From: Sipunculus nudus
Lineage: Eukaryota; Annelida; Sipuncula; Golfingiida; Sipunculidae
Length of the DNA: 64,000 nucleotides
Assembly: GCA_026874595.1 (NCBI GenBank)
Contig: CM049322.1
Location: 33,870,340-33,934,339 of the forward strand
Direction: 5' to 3'
The notes under the pieces: generated by a model
Databases searched by the model: none
Seen by the model: only the letters and a program-made list of their open reading frames with translations
Told to the model about the DNA's origin: nothing
Part shown: positions 46,810 to 59,102 of the stretch, piece by piece
Layout: every line of letters begins with the position of its first letter
Position numbering within the stretch: the first letter of the stretch is position 1
Translations under genes and position numbers: made by a program

Positions 46810-49560
46810 AACAAGGGACCTATGGGTCACGGCGCTCAGCTGTTATATATAATAAGAAAATATGATTTAGAAATGATTCACATGCTGGTTTTGTGTGGTA
46901 ATAAATATAAGCTGTATTATGAGTTGTTGTTGTTTAGCTTATGTATGATTTTGATAGTATCTTTTGAGACAGGGAAAAGGTTTGATTTAATTTATTTTAT
47001 TAACAAATGGAGTACTATTGTCACACAGATTTTGACTTGGCCATATAACTTATAAGCAGAACATATAATATAAGAGTTTAACTATTTATTAAAAAAATTA
47101 CAAATATGTCCCAAATATAATTTTTATTAAAAACAATGAGAATCTTATGATTTTTTAAAATAAAATATAACTGAAATGATTATTAAAATAATATTAAAGA
47201 ATATATTCATGGATGCATTCATAAATACATTTGAAAAGTATTTGCACTGGTATTCATATACTTTCATTTTTACCTGAATTCCCATTCTTTATGCAAGAAA
47301 TGTTATAATGGAGTACATATTCATATTCGTATTTAAATACAATTGCAAATTATTCGCACCATGTCTGGTATTTATTCAGTTTTCACCAAACAATGATGTT
47401 GAGAATCCAAAATATACAAAATTAAACATTTAAATAATGATCATAAGTACCTGGTTTTATGGCTTTTATTTATATTTTTAAAAAATAAATGTAATATATT
47501 CATTTTGGACTAATTTCACATCAATGTACACACTAGACACAGTAGGAATCTAGATTAATATTATCAACTGCATCTTTGTCTATCATTAATTTCCTTCATA
47601 TGATCCCTTATCATAAGTAATGAATAATATGATTTACTTTTTTATCATTAAAATTGAACTGAAAAATACCATAGGTGACTGCATGGTGTTATTTGGAATA
47701 CATGACATTCTATCCATCGATACAAGATTCTTATATCATCAGTAACTGCAAGTTAATTTTCTGTTATTGTAAACTAACATATTTCTTTTCTATTTTTCTT
47801 TAATTTGTTATTAAAAACCAATAAAAATTTATCAATTTATTGTTTGTTGTTCTGTTATTGGTTAAAACTACTAGATGAGTCGAGTTGGACACCTTGATCA
47901 ACTGTGGCTGACCATAAGCTACCTGGCTGCCCCAGTGTATGCCTCGCCCCAAGCATGCATAATTTGCTGAAAGTTCAAAAAGGTCAACATACAGGTGACT
48001 CAAGAGGGGCTGGAGAGGGCCAAGGTCTGACATGGTCTCATAGAAACATTAACAAAAGCTACAATTTTTGGCCCATATCTTTCAGCTTTCTAAACTAAAA
48101 AGCTAAAATCCTAATGTGTGCATGACATGAAAATTATATCAACAGTGCTCACAGATTACAAACGTGCCATGGTCAAAGTTGAGCAAAATTTAAGGTACTA
48201 ATTTTATATTTATACTAATAACTTATAAAATTTGAAAAATTCATAACTAATTTTGGGTATTCAATTGAATCTTGATTAAATAATGTTACATCCCTGACAA
48301 AAAAAAATCTCTAGCTTCAGCAATCCCCTTGTTAAGGGAGTAAATATATTTCTTGATTTTTTATAAAGTGCATTATGTTTGGGCCCATAACTTAAAACAA
48401 TTACGCAATACTGACATCATTTCTGGCATGTGCATAGAGAATGTACAGAAAAATATGTATATCATATATGATTAAAGTCAGATCAGTGGTTTTGATATTA
48501 GGCAGTCTTGAAGTGTAACAATGGGTTTTTAATGAAGTTTTTCATTAATATCTCGAAGGTATTAAGTTCTAGTGACCAAATTCTTGGCATGGTAGGGGAT
48601 TTTGGTGACATCTAATTGTATGCCAAATTTTAGGAACTGAGAGCTGAAGCTGGGGAGCTGAGCTCTTGCAAACTGCATAACACTAGCTTGATGTAAACAA
48701 TATGTTACATGGTGTTTGAAAACTTGAATAAAATCTACAGTTATTGATCAACTGGTTTCAAATTGTTGGTGTTACCAGACAAAATGCTAACAAAAACATG
48801 CTGTGAAAATTAAATCCACAGTACTTAAAGGAAAGAAACGTGCCATGGTCAAAGTTGGGCAAAATTTAAGGTACCAATTTTTTATTTTTGTTATTATTTT
48901 AAAAAAAATAAAAGATTTTGTTCTAATTTTGGGTATACAATTTAATTTTGATTAATTAGAGTTATATTACTGGAAAAAAGTCCATAGCTTTAACATGTTT
49001 TGTGTTAAGTGATCAAATATCTTTCCTGATGTTTTACAAAATGCATTATGTTTGGGCCCATAACTTTTTTAAATTATATAATACAGACATAATTTCTAGC
49101 ATGTACATAGGAACTATTTAGAGGAATATTTATGGTAAATATGAGGAAAAACAGATGAGTCTTTTTGATATTAGGCAGTCCTGAAGTGTGAAAATAGGTT
49201 TTTAATAAAAAAAATTGAGGTTTTTCCTTGATTTCTCAAAGGAACGAAGTCGCAAAGACCCAGTTTTCGGCTTGGTAGGAGATCTTGGGGACATCTAACA
49301 TTATGCTAACAACCTTGGGAGCATAGAGAGCTGCACTGAATGACCAACAGTGACCACAGTGGACTGCTTGACAATGTACGGGAATACAACAAGAGCTTTA
49401 AAAAAATTTAATAACTAGCCTATTTTTGCAGCTTTTATTTTCAAATTTCAGATTTTAACAGATTAAATCCTTATTTGTACATGCTGTGAAAATTAGATCC
49501 ACAGTACTTACAGGAAAAAAACGTGCCATGGTCAAAGTTGGGCAAAATTTAAGGTACCAT
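46810..49560 (+). mobile_element. Inverted block of the AGCTCAGCTGA / CATGGGTC family
   Basis: It starts AACAAGGGACCTATGGGTCA at 46810, the reverse complement of the ends at 36926 and 38676. Body segments at about 48160-48640 and 48830-49560 are reverse complements of those in the 33.3-38.7 kb block (for example GGCAGTCxTGAAGTGT and AAATTTAAGGTACCAATTTT). About 1.3 kb in the first part (46850-48120) looks unrelated and may be a nested insertion or diverged body. The opposite AGCTCAGCTGA end was not found. Confidence 0.65.
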
Positions 49561-52310
49561 TTTTTTATGCCGTATGAGAGTTACTAGAAGTCTAGTCTGC
49601 ATTCAGAATAATTATATTTATGATAATACATATATTTTCAGGTTTTCGGGTGGTTTTTCTTTTCAAATGAGAATAATATCTCAGAAAGTTTATAAAAAAA
49701 TTTATTACATATTTTGCGTATACCACATTTTATAGATATCTATAAAGCTGTTCATTTTAAAAGCTTCCGAATTATTTAAAATCTATTATTCAAAATAGCA
49801 AGTATATTATTCAATATAGCAACAGTGTGAACACATAATAAAAAATTGTATATAAATCATCCGTACATGCAAACATAGAAACATATCGCATAGAAAATTC
49901 ATCTTTATAAAATTTTTAGGCAGAGGAATGTCTGATAGAATAACAATTAGTGAGTAAAAAGAAGTGAAAGGTGGGGGGTCATGATGCTCAGCAGACAAGT
50001 ACGACCGGTGGCAATATGGGCAACAACATATAAATTCACAGTTCTTAAGTAAAGATTTAAAGATATTGTTTGTCGTTTTTTATCAAAAGTTATTTAATAA
50101 GTAGAGAAACCTTTTTAGTTAGAGCATGGTTCTTTTTTAGCTGCAGGAGTCACGTAGATGGACGGAGTAACAGAAGACCCACAAAAGCAGTCCCTCAGAA
50201 TGTTGAACAGAGATACATATATTTGAAACAAGTAACCAATGGGTAAACAGAATCAGCTGATAACCATTGCTAATCATATTTTATTAATGGACATGGGACG
50301 CAAACAATGGTAACGTTCAATAGCAAAGTCACCTGTTTAACGATCATTAGGACTGACGAGGAATATATCACAAGCTGAGGTCTATGTACATGTACTAAGG
50401 ACTCTCATATCTGAAGTGGCGTAGTCTTGTTACTGTGGTTGGCTTTTGTTCACGAGGGTTTCAAATTCGCAATATTCGCGAAGGTTAAATAACCACTAAA
50501 TTAAAAACCTTCGTAAATAAGACGCCACGTGCACAAGTGAAGAGTAGTTTATTCTATAGCCTATATCACGTATATTATGCCGGTAACGTCAATATTAGCA
50601 TGTACACATTGTATGTTACCCGTGATTCAAAGATTGATAATTAAAAAAAAATCCTTTGTATAAATTTCACTATTTCGCATATAATTTCCACCTGTTTGAC
50701 GTTCCCTCAGCTCCTTGTACTATGGTTAAGATTTGTTTGTATTATGTAACTGATATATTAATGTTTATGTACATTGTTTAGCTACTGTGTGGTCAATCGC
50801 GAAACTAAACATTTGCGATACACTGAATAAGGGTTCATCGCAAATATTTAACCTCCCAAAAAGAAGGCCATCAACTGTATGTCATGTAGGCGTCCACTGA
50901 TAAGTAATTACATGTAGGCGTCCACTGATAAGTAATTAAAGATGTTTTGTTTTAATAAAGAATGAGGGGAAAAGTTTAGTAAGAAGAGTTTATGATATGG
51001 TAAACTTTCATTCTTGGTAACGACAGATTTAAGAAAGAATGAAATAACTTTGACATGTGGACAAGTTTACAGAGAAATAATGCATTTTCACACAAATGGC
51101 ATGTTACACAATTTGCATCCCTCATATGGAAAATACAGGTGCAAATGCACCAGTCTTTACGTCGACATTAATTATTGCACAACAATAACGCTACCTCCCT
51201 TATCTTATAACGTTATTAATGCATCCCGGCCTGCCGACTATGACCTTCTTGAGCTGAGAGATTTCTACTAACATCATGGGATTTCCAAAGGCATGATTCA
51301 ACATACATATATCTTTTTCATGCAAATATGGTTTATCTTTAAATCATGAAGAACCACTTGTGGATTAGAATTGCATACAATTATCTTTTGGCAGTTCTGT
51401 GCTGGGTGTTGCTAAAAGAATAGAAGTAAGAAATTATTGCTAATAGTTATCATACAATAAGGTTGTATGTACTACAAATATTCATATATTGTAAACATAG
51501 GAAAAGCAAATGTCAAGACCACGTTGTCTGAACACAAAAAAGATCACTAAGATGTTCAGATAATCCAAGTTCTACTATATTATTATCTCTTGAGTACCAG
51601 TAGATTGTATTTCATCTTGATGGAGTTTATAAATTCTACAGACAGTTGTATAATATCCATACAACATGTATTTAGCAATCTACCTTAACAATACATAAGC
51701 TGCCAACAAGCTTCAATAATTATGCAATCCATTTCATTATTGAGCTGATTATTCAAAAATCAAATTTCCAAAATTTCATAAAATTATATAATTGTGATTT
51801 TTTAAATTTATTCCTAAATGATTCTGTTTCACATAAAGCATCAGTAATATGTATGTCTTAGTTTTTGGCTGCACTGTTTATCTAATCAATGCTATACAGA
51901 ATTTTATATTTTACTTCAGATTTTAAAACACACATGATGTGGAACAAATGATAATGTTCATGATAATGCTGTATTTTAATTGGTTAGACAAGTTAAAGTT
52001 TTGTCGGTACCACCAGGAATGATTAATAATAACATGAAATAAAAAAAGCATGTGTGGAAAATGAAAAGCTCTTTAACGTTTAAGGCAACTTCAAATGAGA
52101 TATATATTTCTTCAATTAGAAGTTGTGTAAATATGGACCCCCTGCTTAATAAAAATCTGTAATGTTATCCTTGCATGAAATGGTATCACACATTTGTAGA
52201 AAAGCAGGTAAACGTTTTAAATTCATATACATCAACCTGAAATGTATTGATATTTCAACTTTGGCAAGACTGTGAAATATTCTTTGCCTTCTTGAAACAG
52301 TTACTGTTAC
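49561..52310. other. Non-coding stretch with minor repeats
   Basis: A partial family end (TCATGATGCTCAGCAGACAA) lies at 49979. Two identical adjacent 28-base units, ATGTAGGCGTCCACTGATAA..., lie at about 50883-50938. Words of the type TTCGCGAA/ATTTGCGATA are scattered over 50460-50850, suggesting an old element. The open frame at 51014-51271 is not recognisable. Confidence 0.45.
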
Positions 52311-52686
52311 TTAAAGGTGCCCATTCACCTACCTTTTGAAAAAGAATTTATGTGATTTCTGGCTTCCTCTGTGTATATCTTAATGATTTAAGGGTAATTC
52401 TGGTTAGGAACAGTTCTTATAAGGCCTCTGTGAAGGATGTATCAACAACATGTTAGTAAATGCTGACAAACAGGAAGGTAGGTCACTTGTTGCAAAACGC
52501 TGTTTGCAAAACTGGTTTATCTGACCTGCCGCCAGATGCCCTTGTTGAATTTGTTTTAATTATTTTGGCGGGTCCCACAAAATATAAGCACCATGTTATA
52601 AACAAAACAAGCAGCCTGTTTATATTAAAGCTCCAAGGGATTACCTTTAGTTTATAAAGGTCAGATAGGTGATTGGGCCCCTTTAA
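52311..52686. mobile_element. TTAA-flanked MITE (piggyBac-like), full copy A
   Basis: Bounded by TTAA at 52311-52314 and 52683-52686. The left end AGGTGCCCATTCACCTACC and right end GATAGGTGATTGGGCCCCT are imperfect inverted copies. The body of about 368 bases includes ACTTGTTGCAAAACGC and TTTTGGCGGGTCCCAC. TTAA target duplications are the mark of the piggyBac superfamily (family knowledge). It sits 34 bases beyond the stop codon of the ankyrin-CARD gene and is likely part of that gene's 3' UTR. Confidence 0.8.
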
Positions 52687-52720
52687 GCATTACGTATCAA
52701 CTAAAAATCAGTATTTTATA

Positions 52721-53317
52721 TCAGTCAGGAATAAGCCCACCTATATGTTCTTGCCCTGTTTCATTTAGAGCCTGTTTCAATGTCTGTTTCACTCTTTGTT
52801 GATCCGGGTATCTACCACAGATGTCTAAGATTTTCTCTACCTTCTTGTACCTCTGTGGTACTGCTTTAATGTCTTCAGTTTCTCTGTCAGTCACAATCCC
52901 AGCAGCAATAAGGTAGTTCAGAATATCATCAGCCTCGATGTGGTTTACAAAGTCCTTCCTGTGATCTTTCAAATAAGAGCCTCCTTTTGAGATCTGGAAC
53001 TCCTGTATTCCACTGTCTGGACCACATTTTCTTATCACTAACAGTCTGAGGCCCCAAATATCCTTGCGCAATTGTGACAGTGCCTTTAAGACTTCTCTAT
53101 TAGAATGTATTCCCTCACTTGGCGATTCTTTCACTGTTGTGTTGCCTTCCCCCTCAATTTCTTCTTCGACTGTTCTGTATTTACCTTCAAGTTTCTCTAG
53201 TTCCACTCCTGGTTTAGGGTGATTGTTAATGCCTTCCCGGAATTTTTCCACAGAATCTTTAAGGAATCTTATGCTTCCAGAGCTGCAAGGGCTATCAAAT
53301 ACCTCGTGAGGATACCG
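52721..53317 (-). CDS. Ankyrin-CARD gene, last coding exon (CARD-like domain)
   Basis: The exon opens after the acceptor TTATTTACAG (cut before 53317) in phase 0 and encodes 198 residues to a stop at 52721-52723. Residues 1-110 of the exon are acidic/basic and probably helical. Residues about 115-196 look like a CARD: YLKDHRKDFVNHIEADDILN, then YLIAAGIVTDRETEDI, VEKILDICGRYP and LKQALNETGQEHIGGLI. The order and spacing of the six helices, the (D/E)-P/A-D-D-(L/I)-L motif and the ALxETGQ motif near the end fit CARD proteins (family knowledge). CARDs assemble signalling complexes in innate immunity or apoptosis. The protein would be cytosolic; its partner is unknown. Confidence 0.8.
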   Translation of the reverse strand, partial: RYPHEVFDSPCSSGSIRFLKDSVEKFREGINNHPKPGVELEKLEGKYRTVEEEIEGEGNTTVKESPSEGIHSNREVLKALSQLRKDIWGLRLLVIRKCGPDSGIQEFQISKGGSYLKDHRKDFVNHIEADDILNYLIAAGIVTDRETEDIKAVPQRYKKVEKILDICGRYPDQQRVKQTLKQALNETGQEHIGGLIPD

Positions 53318-53980
53318 CTGTAAATAATGAATATACATTGTTACAAGTGCAACGTCCTGGAATCATGTTATACGTTGTGTGTGTAGTTATGGCTGAGGAA
53401 TCTGCAGATTCTTAATATTCCATGTGATTTTTCACAGAGAAGAGTATGTATAAAGAAAACATAAAAACAGGATAGGAAAAATCATAATTTTGTGCATAAA
53501 AAATCATGGATAAAACAATATTTTATTACAAAAGCCATAAAGGAAAATCAGAGAGCAGATACCAGAATTCAGGAGATGCAACAAACAAAGCTTGAATAAT
53601 AGCTACTCCCACAAACACCTAGTTGACACCGTTATTCAGTTAATTTTGTTATAACTGAAGAGACCATTCATGTCTTAGGCTGTCTAAATGTTTTAAAAAT
53701 GTCTTAATCTATATCATAATTGATGGTGGTGGCACTAAATTGTTGTCACACAACTCCACTGTGGCCAAGCCTTGGAAATGCCCATACTTGATCTTGAACT
53801 GCCAGGAAATGTGCCAATCATCAGAAATAACACAAACTGTATTTGGCAGGTTCACTAGCCTGGATCAAATTGGCCCATGGAAAACTGGCAAGTTGTGCAG
53901 ACCTGTCCCAACTAAAGAATGGGCAAATAGCTAGTAATGAACATTTCAGATAATCATCTTGAACATCATTCTGGCATTAC
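53318..53980 (-). other. Intron of the ankyrin-CARD gene
   Basis: A GT-AG intron of 663 bases, phase 0 on both sides. Nothing recognised inside. Confidence 0.65.
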
Positions 53981-54052
53981 CTTTCTTGCTTCCTTTAACT
54001 CGTTCAAGACATTTGGATGTTTTTCTGCAGCTTTGAAAACTGTGTTCTTCTT
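53981..54052 (-). CDS. Ankyrin-CARD gene, 72-nt exon
   Basis: Acceptor TTGCAG| and donor AAG|GTAATG enclose exactly 24 codons, KKNTVFKAAEKHPNVLNELK and four more residues. KxxxVFKAAEKHPNVLNEL has the look of a diverged ankyrin helix pair or a linker helix. Phase 0 on both sides agrees with the exons before and after. Confidence 0.6.
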
Positions 54053-54504
54053 CTGCAACATACAGAAAAGTCAATTTACAATAATTAACGCTATACTGGT
54101 GTGATTTGTGACATCTAGGTTTTAGTCTATATGTTTTCCAAATGCCTTTGAGAAATGAAACAGTCTTGGTTTAGAGCTCAACTTTAGTCTGTGTGAAGAT
54201 ATCGTAGCATGTGAATGGTTTTTTTTTAATGTTTTGAGGAAAGAAACAGTCTGGGTTTAATATAAGAGCACAGAAATATGACTTAAAGACAGTATCACTG
54301 CAGGGACCTTTCTGTAGGGACAGGTTGTTGCCAATGGTGACATGCACTACATCTGACAGATCAATCTTTGTGTTGAATGGTCTGAAAAAAATCGTCTTGT
54401 TTTCAATGTTTATAAAAGAAGAAATTATTGTTGATTTTAGTGAAAAAAAAGAGTGCTCATGAACCTGTTGGTATAAAGGTGGAGTAGTCTCGCCATGAAC
54501 ACAT

Positions 54505-54930
54505 CATTCAGTAGGCATTTATATTAGGCTGAAAAGCCTACTTTGATACGACACAAACAATATGGGGGAATATACTGCAATGATCATCCATCCTGTTGTA
54601 TTGATATTGTGGTGAAAAGCCGATAATCTTAAAATTAGACTACAAATGATGGATTAACACAAAAGAATACATGTGAACTCACAAACCAAATTGAAAATCC
54701 ATAAATCTCTATGGTTATGAGTCATTCCTTTATCACATACAAGTTGGCTGCCATCCAGTAACCCGTAGGAGCCATGCTTGCATTCATGCAGTCGGAAATT
54801 CTACAAACACTTAAAGGGATTTACCAATATGCTGAGTTAAAGAGGATTTTTTACATGTTAGGTGTTGTTAGAAAGTATACCATAAAAGCTAAAGATTGGT
54901 CTGGTTTATGTCAATTGACAGTGTACTTTT
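54505..54930. repeat. Dispersed repeat, copy 1 (partner at 56045)
   Basis: Shares ATTCAGTAGG, CATCCATCCTGTTxT, AGCxGATAATCTT and TTAxCACAAAAGAATAC, then GGTGTTGTTAxAAAGTATAC and GGTxTGGTTTATGTCA, with the segment at about 56045-56375, in the same order and orientation. Confidence 0.65.
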
Positions 54931-55103
54931 AGGCCATGAGATGTCAAATCTGAAGAAATATTTGCATCCTTGAAGACGCCTTGCAGCATTGAATGTAAGA
55001 CGTAGAGGGACTCAAAGGTTAGTACACCAGTCATAGACTCTTATGTCAGAGGGCAAAAATGGTGCTAGAGGTAGTCAAGAGAGTTAATATATTGATATTT
55101 TGG

Positions 55104-55576
55104 TTAAAGGGGCCCAATCACCTATCTGACTTTTATAACTATAGGTAATCCCTTAAAGCATTTATTAAAAATAGGCCAGAAAACGTGGATATTACTGCAT
55201 ACAGGCTGCTTCTTTTGTTAATATCAACATGTTTATAATATGTGGGGGCCCGCCAAAAATAATCAAATCAAATTCAACACAGGCATCTGGTTGCAAGTCA
55301 GATAAGCCAGAGCTTTGGAATTGGCATTTTGTAACAAGTGACCCTTCTACCTCTGCATATATGCAACCTATCACTTAAGGTTATATGCTTTTCCAGTGTG
55401 TCAACATTTCTGTGTTTACAAACACGTTGTTGATAAACAAGTTCATTCAACCTTCACGGAGGCATTATAAGAAATTTTCATAAACAGAATTACTCTCAGA
55501 TCATTAATATATACAGAGAGGAAGCCAGAAATCTCATGAATTCTTTTTTAAAAAGCAAGTGAATAGGCACCTTTAA
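55104..55576. mobile_element. TTAA-flanked MITE (piggyBac-like), full copy B, inverted relative to copy A
   Basis: Bounded by TTAA at 55104-55107 and 55573-55576. The left end AGGGGCCCAATCACCTATCT and right end AAGTGAATAGGCACCT match copy A in reverse orientation. Internal words GGGCCCGCCAAAAATAA and GTAACAAGTGACCCTTCTACC are the reverse complement of copy A's body, with divergence. Confidence 0.8.
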
Positions 55577-56044
55577 TTTAATGACAACCAGCTGAGGTGG
55601 ATGGAGCAGGGGATATTGGTCAATGCAAAAGTAAACATTCGCCTTTTTCACTATGTAAATATTGGTCATTTGATGGTCGTCCAGATCTGCTTCATTTGAA
55701 TTGTTGCCATATTATACAGAGCATACGTGCTTTTAAAATGGTCTGCTGGGGCAATTATGGGAAGGAAACTCTGTACCATATAAAACTTCAATATTGTGTA
55801 AAATATAACACAATATTGTGTAATTCATGTATTTCGCATTTAATTTATTTTAATGCTATTTTATTGTGATTAAAACATGAGGTATATTTTTATAATGAAG
55901 TTTTTTTTTCAGTCACAGAATATGATATCTTACCTCCTGAAGGGTCTCATTCCCAAATTTTTCAAAAACCATGGGAGATGATAAAAATGATAAATTACTT
56001 TCCTTTCTTAGGAGAAATGAATTAGTCCACATTGATTCAGTAGG

Positions 56045-56375
56045 AACTGATATAGGACTGATAAGCCTGAACTGAGTCATGATACAAGCCATAGGGATGA
56101 ATGCACTGGAAGGGCCATCCATCCTGTTATGATATCATGATAAATAGCTGATAATCTTTACATTAGGCTAGGAGTGATGAATTAGCACAAAAGAATACTA
56201 CATGTAAACACAAAAACCAAAATGTCATAATTCAACAAACATGCAGGGAGATTTTTCGATATGTTGAGTTGAAATCAATTTTTTTTTTATCTCACATGGA
56301 AGGTGTTGTTAAAAAGTATACTAAAAAGGCTAACCATTGGTATGGTTTATGTCATGTGACATTTAACCCTGGTAA
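56045..56375. repeat. Dispersed repeat, copy 2 (partner at 54505)
   Basis: The homologous partner of the segment at 54505-54930, with an internal deletion of about 100 bases around the middle. Confidence 0.65.
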
Positions 56376-56776
56376 TGTCAGATGGCTGAAATGCCCCTCA
56401 AATTTACCAGGACCTGCCAAGATGTTAAGAAAAAAAAAGCTTTTATAATCTAAGGGTTATGATTTAAGCCATACTAACTGACAGAGAGACACAGATGGCT
56501 TCACAGTTGGATGATGGACAAAACACCTTGCTATAGCTCAGTACAACTTACAGTCATCTGAGCTATTTAATCACAGATGAAATCCAGGATGGCCACCGAT
56601 TTCCCAAAACTAATCAACCTCATCAGCTAATAGTTATGTATGCACATAACTTCTAGATAATACAAGAAAAATAAGGTCACAAAGAAGTAAAGAATTTAAG
56701 TATGTGCTAGGCAAAAGATATCAAGTGCTACAGTTTTTACACTCATGTGAGCCTTGGTAAACGACAAATGACTTAC

Positions 56777-56869
56777 AGAGTCCAACATATCCATAAGGTC
56801 TGGTCTCTTCCTGATCAAGAACTTAACAACCTCCAGTTTACCACTGGCACAGGCAACATGTAGTGCATT
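56777..56869 (-). CDS. Ankyrin-CARD gene, ankyrin exon
   Basis: Acceptor TTTTTACAG| and donor GACTCT|GTAAGT enclose 31 codons starting NALHVACASGKLEVVKFLIR and ending MDMLDS. The ALHVACASGKLEVVKFL core is a textbook ankyrin repeat (LHxAxxxGxxxxVxxLL). Phase 0 on both sides. Confidence 0.85.
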
Positions 56870-56918
56870 CTGTAAAAACAATGAAATAAGTGAGAATTCA
56901 AGTTAAAAAGTATATAAA

Positions 56919-58922
56919 AACAAGTGACCCATCGGTCATGACGCTCAGCTGCCAAGCATGACCTGTGATCATGGACTGAGATTCACAACTTCCAGTCAAA
57001 TTTTGAAGAACCAATTTGCCAATTTGTTGAAAATTTTCTATGATAACAGAAATATATATCACCTATGTCTGGTTAAAACACAGTGAATTGATGGTCTGAG
57101 GAAAATGCATGATTGTTAAGCTATCAGGAACTATTCCAACAGCTTGCTTGAAACCTGTCAGTCTCAAAAGGAACACCACAAAGGGCAAATATAAGATCAA
57201 AATATATAGCAAAAATCAAGGAAATACATGCAAGAATTATTGAGAAACATGTGCTTCTGTATGAATTTTTATTCAATACAAGCCAACTGTACTGCACTTT
57301 TATAAATGATGGTAATATTTATTCAGAAATATTTGACCCAATCCTTTACAAGATTACATAAATATACATCCAACTGCATTCACTTTAACTGTTCTTGAGA
57401 TAATATGATCAAAAGGAATTAAAAGATGGTTGCCTGGTGGCCATATTGGTCTTCTGACAAGTCTGAAATCAGACAACAAACATTCTCTAAATCGGACCAA
57501 ACATTAAAGAAAAATTACTGAAACTGCCCTGAAGAAAGGATTTCTAAGGTGGCTAACTGGCAGACATAATGGATTTCTGACAAGTATGACATTTGATATC
57601 CCACATTCTCCAATAAGAGACCAAACTTGGGGCAAATTATCCAGTAATAAATGCCCAAAATAATTCAAAAGGCATGTCCAGGCCCTCATATCAGATTTAT
57701 AGATATGCAATTGTAAAAAGTGTAAGTCCAATATTTTTATTATCACTCTGCTTTTCAATGGGGTCAGCAGGGTAGGTAAACTGCCAAACCTGAAAGAAAA
57801 GAAATGCAGAAAGCATGACTAAGAGTCTTGAAATAAAACAAAAAGCCATCCTAAATCAAGGTACACATCCACATATTATGAGAACAAACACTTGCTTTTA
57901 TATGTGGTGATATATATTAAAATATTCAGATATCTAGGAAACTAAGTTTATTGCTAGGATTCCATAAAATAAACTGCAAAATGTTCCCATCATCTTATAA
58001 ATCAGTAGCTAAACCTTAAAACTATACTCTCATAGTCTGAATGCCTGGCTGAAGCATTCTGACAACAGTGTTTTTGTTATGAAGTAACGAGGTACTTATC
58101 ACTGAGCCTTATCACTTAATAGGCTGATACAAAAGGGAGTCATATGTCACCAGTGTCACTCACAATTACAGCCACACAGGGAGATGTACCAGCTGGAGTG
58201 GGATGGTTATATATACAAGAAAAATAGAGATGGTCTATAAAATAAGTAATTGTGAACATCCCTGACCTATGACCTTGGCCTTTTGCCCATATATCAACTG
58301 GATTCTTTCTAAATGATGGGTAACTACTGACCACTTAAATCTGGTGTAATTACTTGGCAACCAATGGGTGAATAACTTTGACCTGCAACCTTTAACCTGC
58401 TGACCAGCTGACCCCAAAATCAATAAGTTATTTATTCAAGCAAAAAGACCCATAAATATGAAGTTTGAGTCAAACTGAGTGATGCATAGATGTGGCATAT
58501 GTGAAAGACTGAAGGTTTGGGTTGAACAGTTACACTTGAAATATGCTCACAAGCATTTAGAACAATTAAATATTGTGACCTTGACCTTTGACTTTTTGAC
58601 CTCAACATCAATAGGCTTCTTCCCTTATTGGTAGGTAAGCCATATATGACAGATGGAAGGTACAGATTGAAAAGGTTGCCTGAAAATGACTCCACACAAG
58701 AAGTGGGTGCTGTGAACTTGACCTTTGACCTCAAAATCAACAGGTCTTGCAAGGTGATCTTTTTATAACCTCTAAGACTGCATAGGGTTCATGGCCCTAG
58801 CCCCTACGGTTATGATTTGTGCCCTGCTAACGGACGGACAGCCAGCCGGACGGACAGACGGAAGGACGCCGGACAAAGACCCATCGCTATAGCCCAGCAT
58901 GACAAAGTCAGCTGAGCTAATA
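56919..58922 (+). mobile_element. Two-kb element of the CATGGGTC / AGCTCAGCTGA family inside an intron
   Basis: It starts AACAAGTGACCCATCGGTCA and ends CAAAGTCAGCTGAGCTAA. The end is preceded by GGACGGACAG repeats and CCCATCGCTATAGC, as in the copy at 8139-9026. The body holds diverged tandem units: two share CTGACAAGT...CCAAAC (57458 and 57577), and several share GACCTTGACCTTTGAC-like words between 58255 and 58740. The open frame at 57504-57758 is part of the repeat. Confidence 0.75.
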
Positions 58923-59047
58923 AAAAAAATCATATTCATATTAAAAGATGCAAGTGCATTATCAATGATCTCGACTAATTAACTTCACCTCATCACATCT
59001 CATCCCATCTGTGCACCAATCTATGTGTGTGTGTATGTATGTATGTT

Positions 59048-59048
<1 letters not shown>

Positions 59049-59099
<51 letters not shown>
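59049..59099. repeat. (TA)n microsatellite
   Basis: About 50 bases of TA alternation, preceded by GTATGT words. Confidence 0.95.

Positions 59100-59102
<3 letters not shown>

Larger units (their letters stand above)
54053..56776 (-). other. Intron of the ankyrin-CARD gene, repeat-filled
   Basis: Holds the inverted MITE copy B (55104-55576) and two homologous segments of about 330-420 bases (about 54505-54930 and 56045-56375). A frame at 55934-56123 (minus) has a good donor (GAG|GTAAGA), but its phase does not fit the neighbouring exons and it overlaps the duplicated repeat, so I do not call it an exon. Confidence 0.5.

Noticed and set aside
55934-56123. Minus-strand frame with a good donor (GAG|GTAAGA) as an extra exon of the ankyrin-CARD gene
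   Set aside because: Its length (190 nt) and phase do not fit the phase-0 neighbours, and it overlaps a duplicated repeat segment.
57504-57784. Minus-strand frame after a good acceptor (CTTTCTTTCAG) as an exon
   Set aside because: It lies within the 2-kb mobile element and contains that element's internal repeats; no domain.
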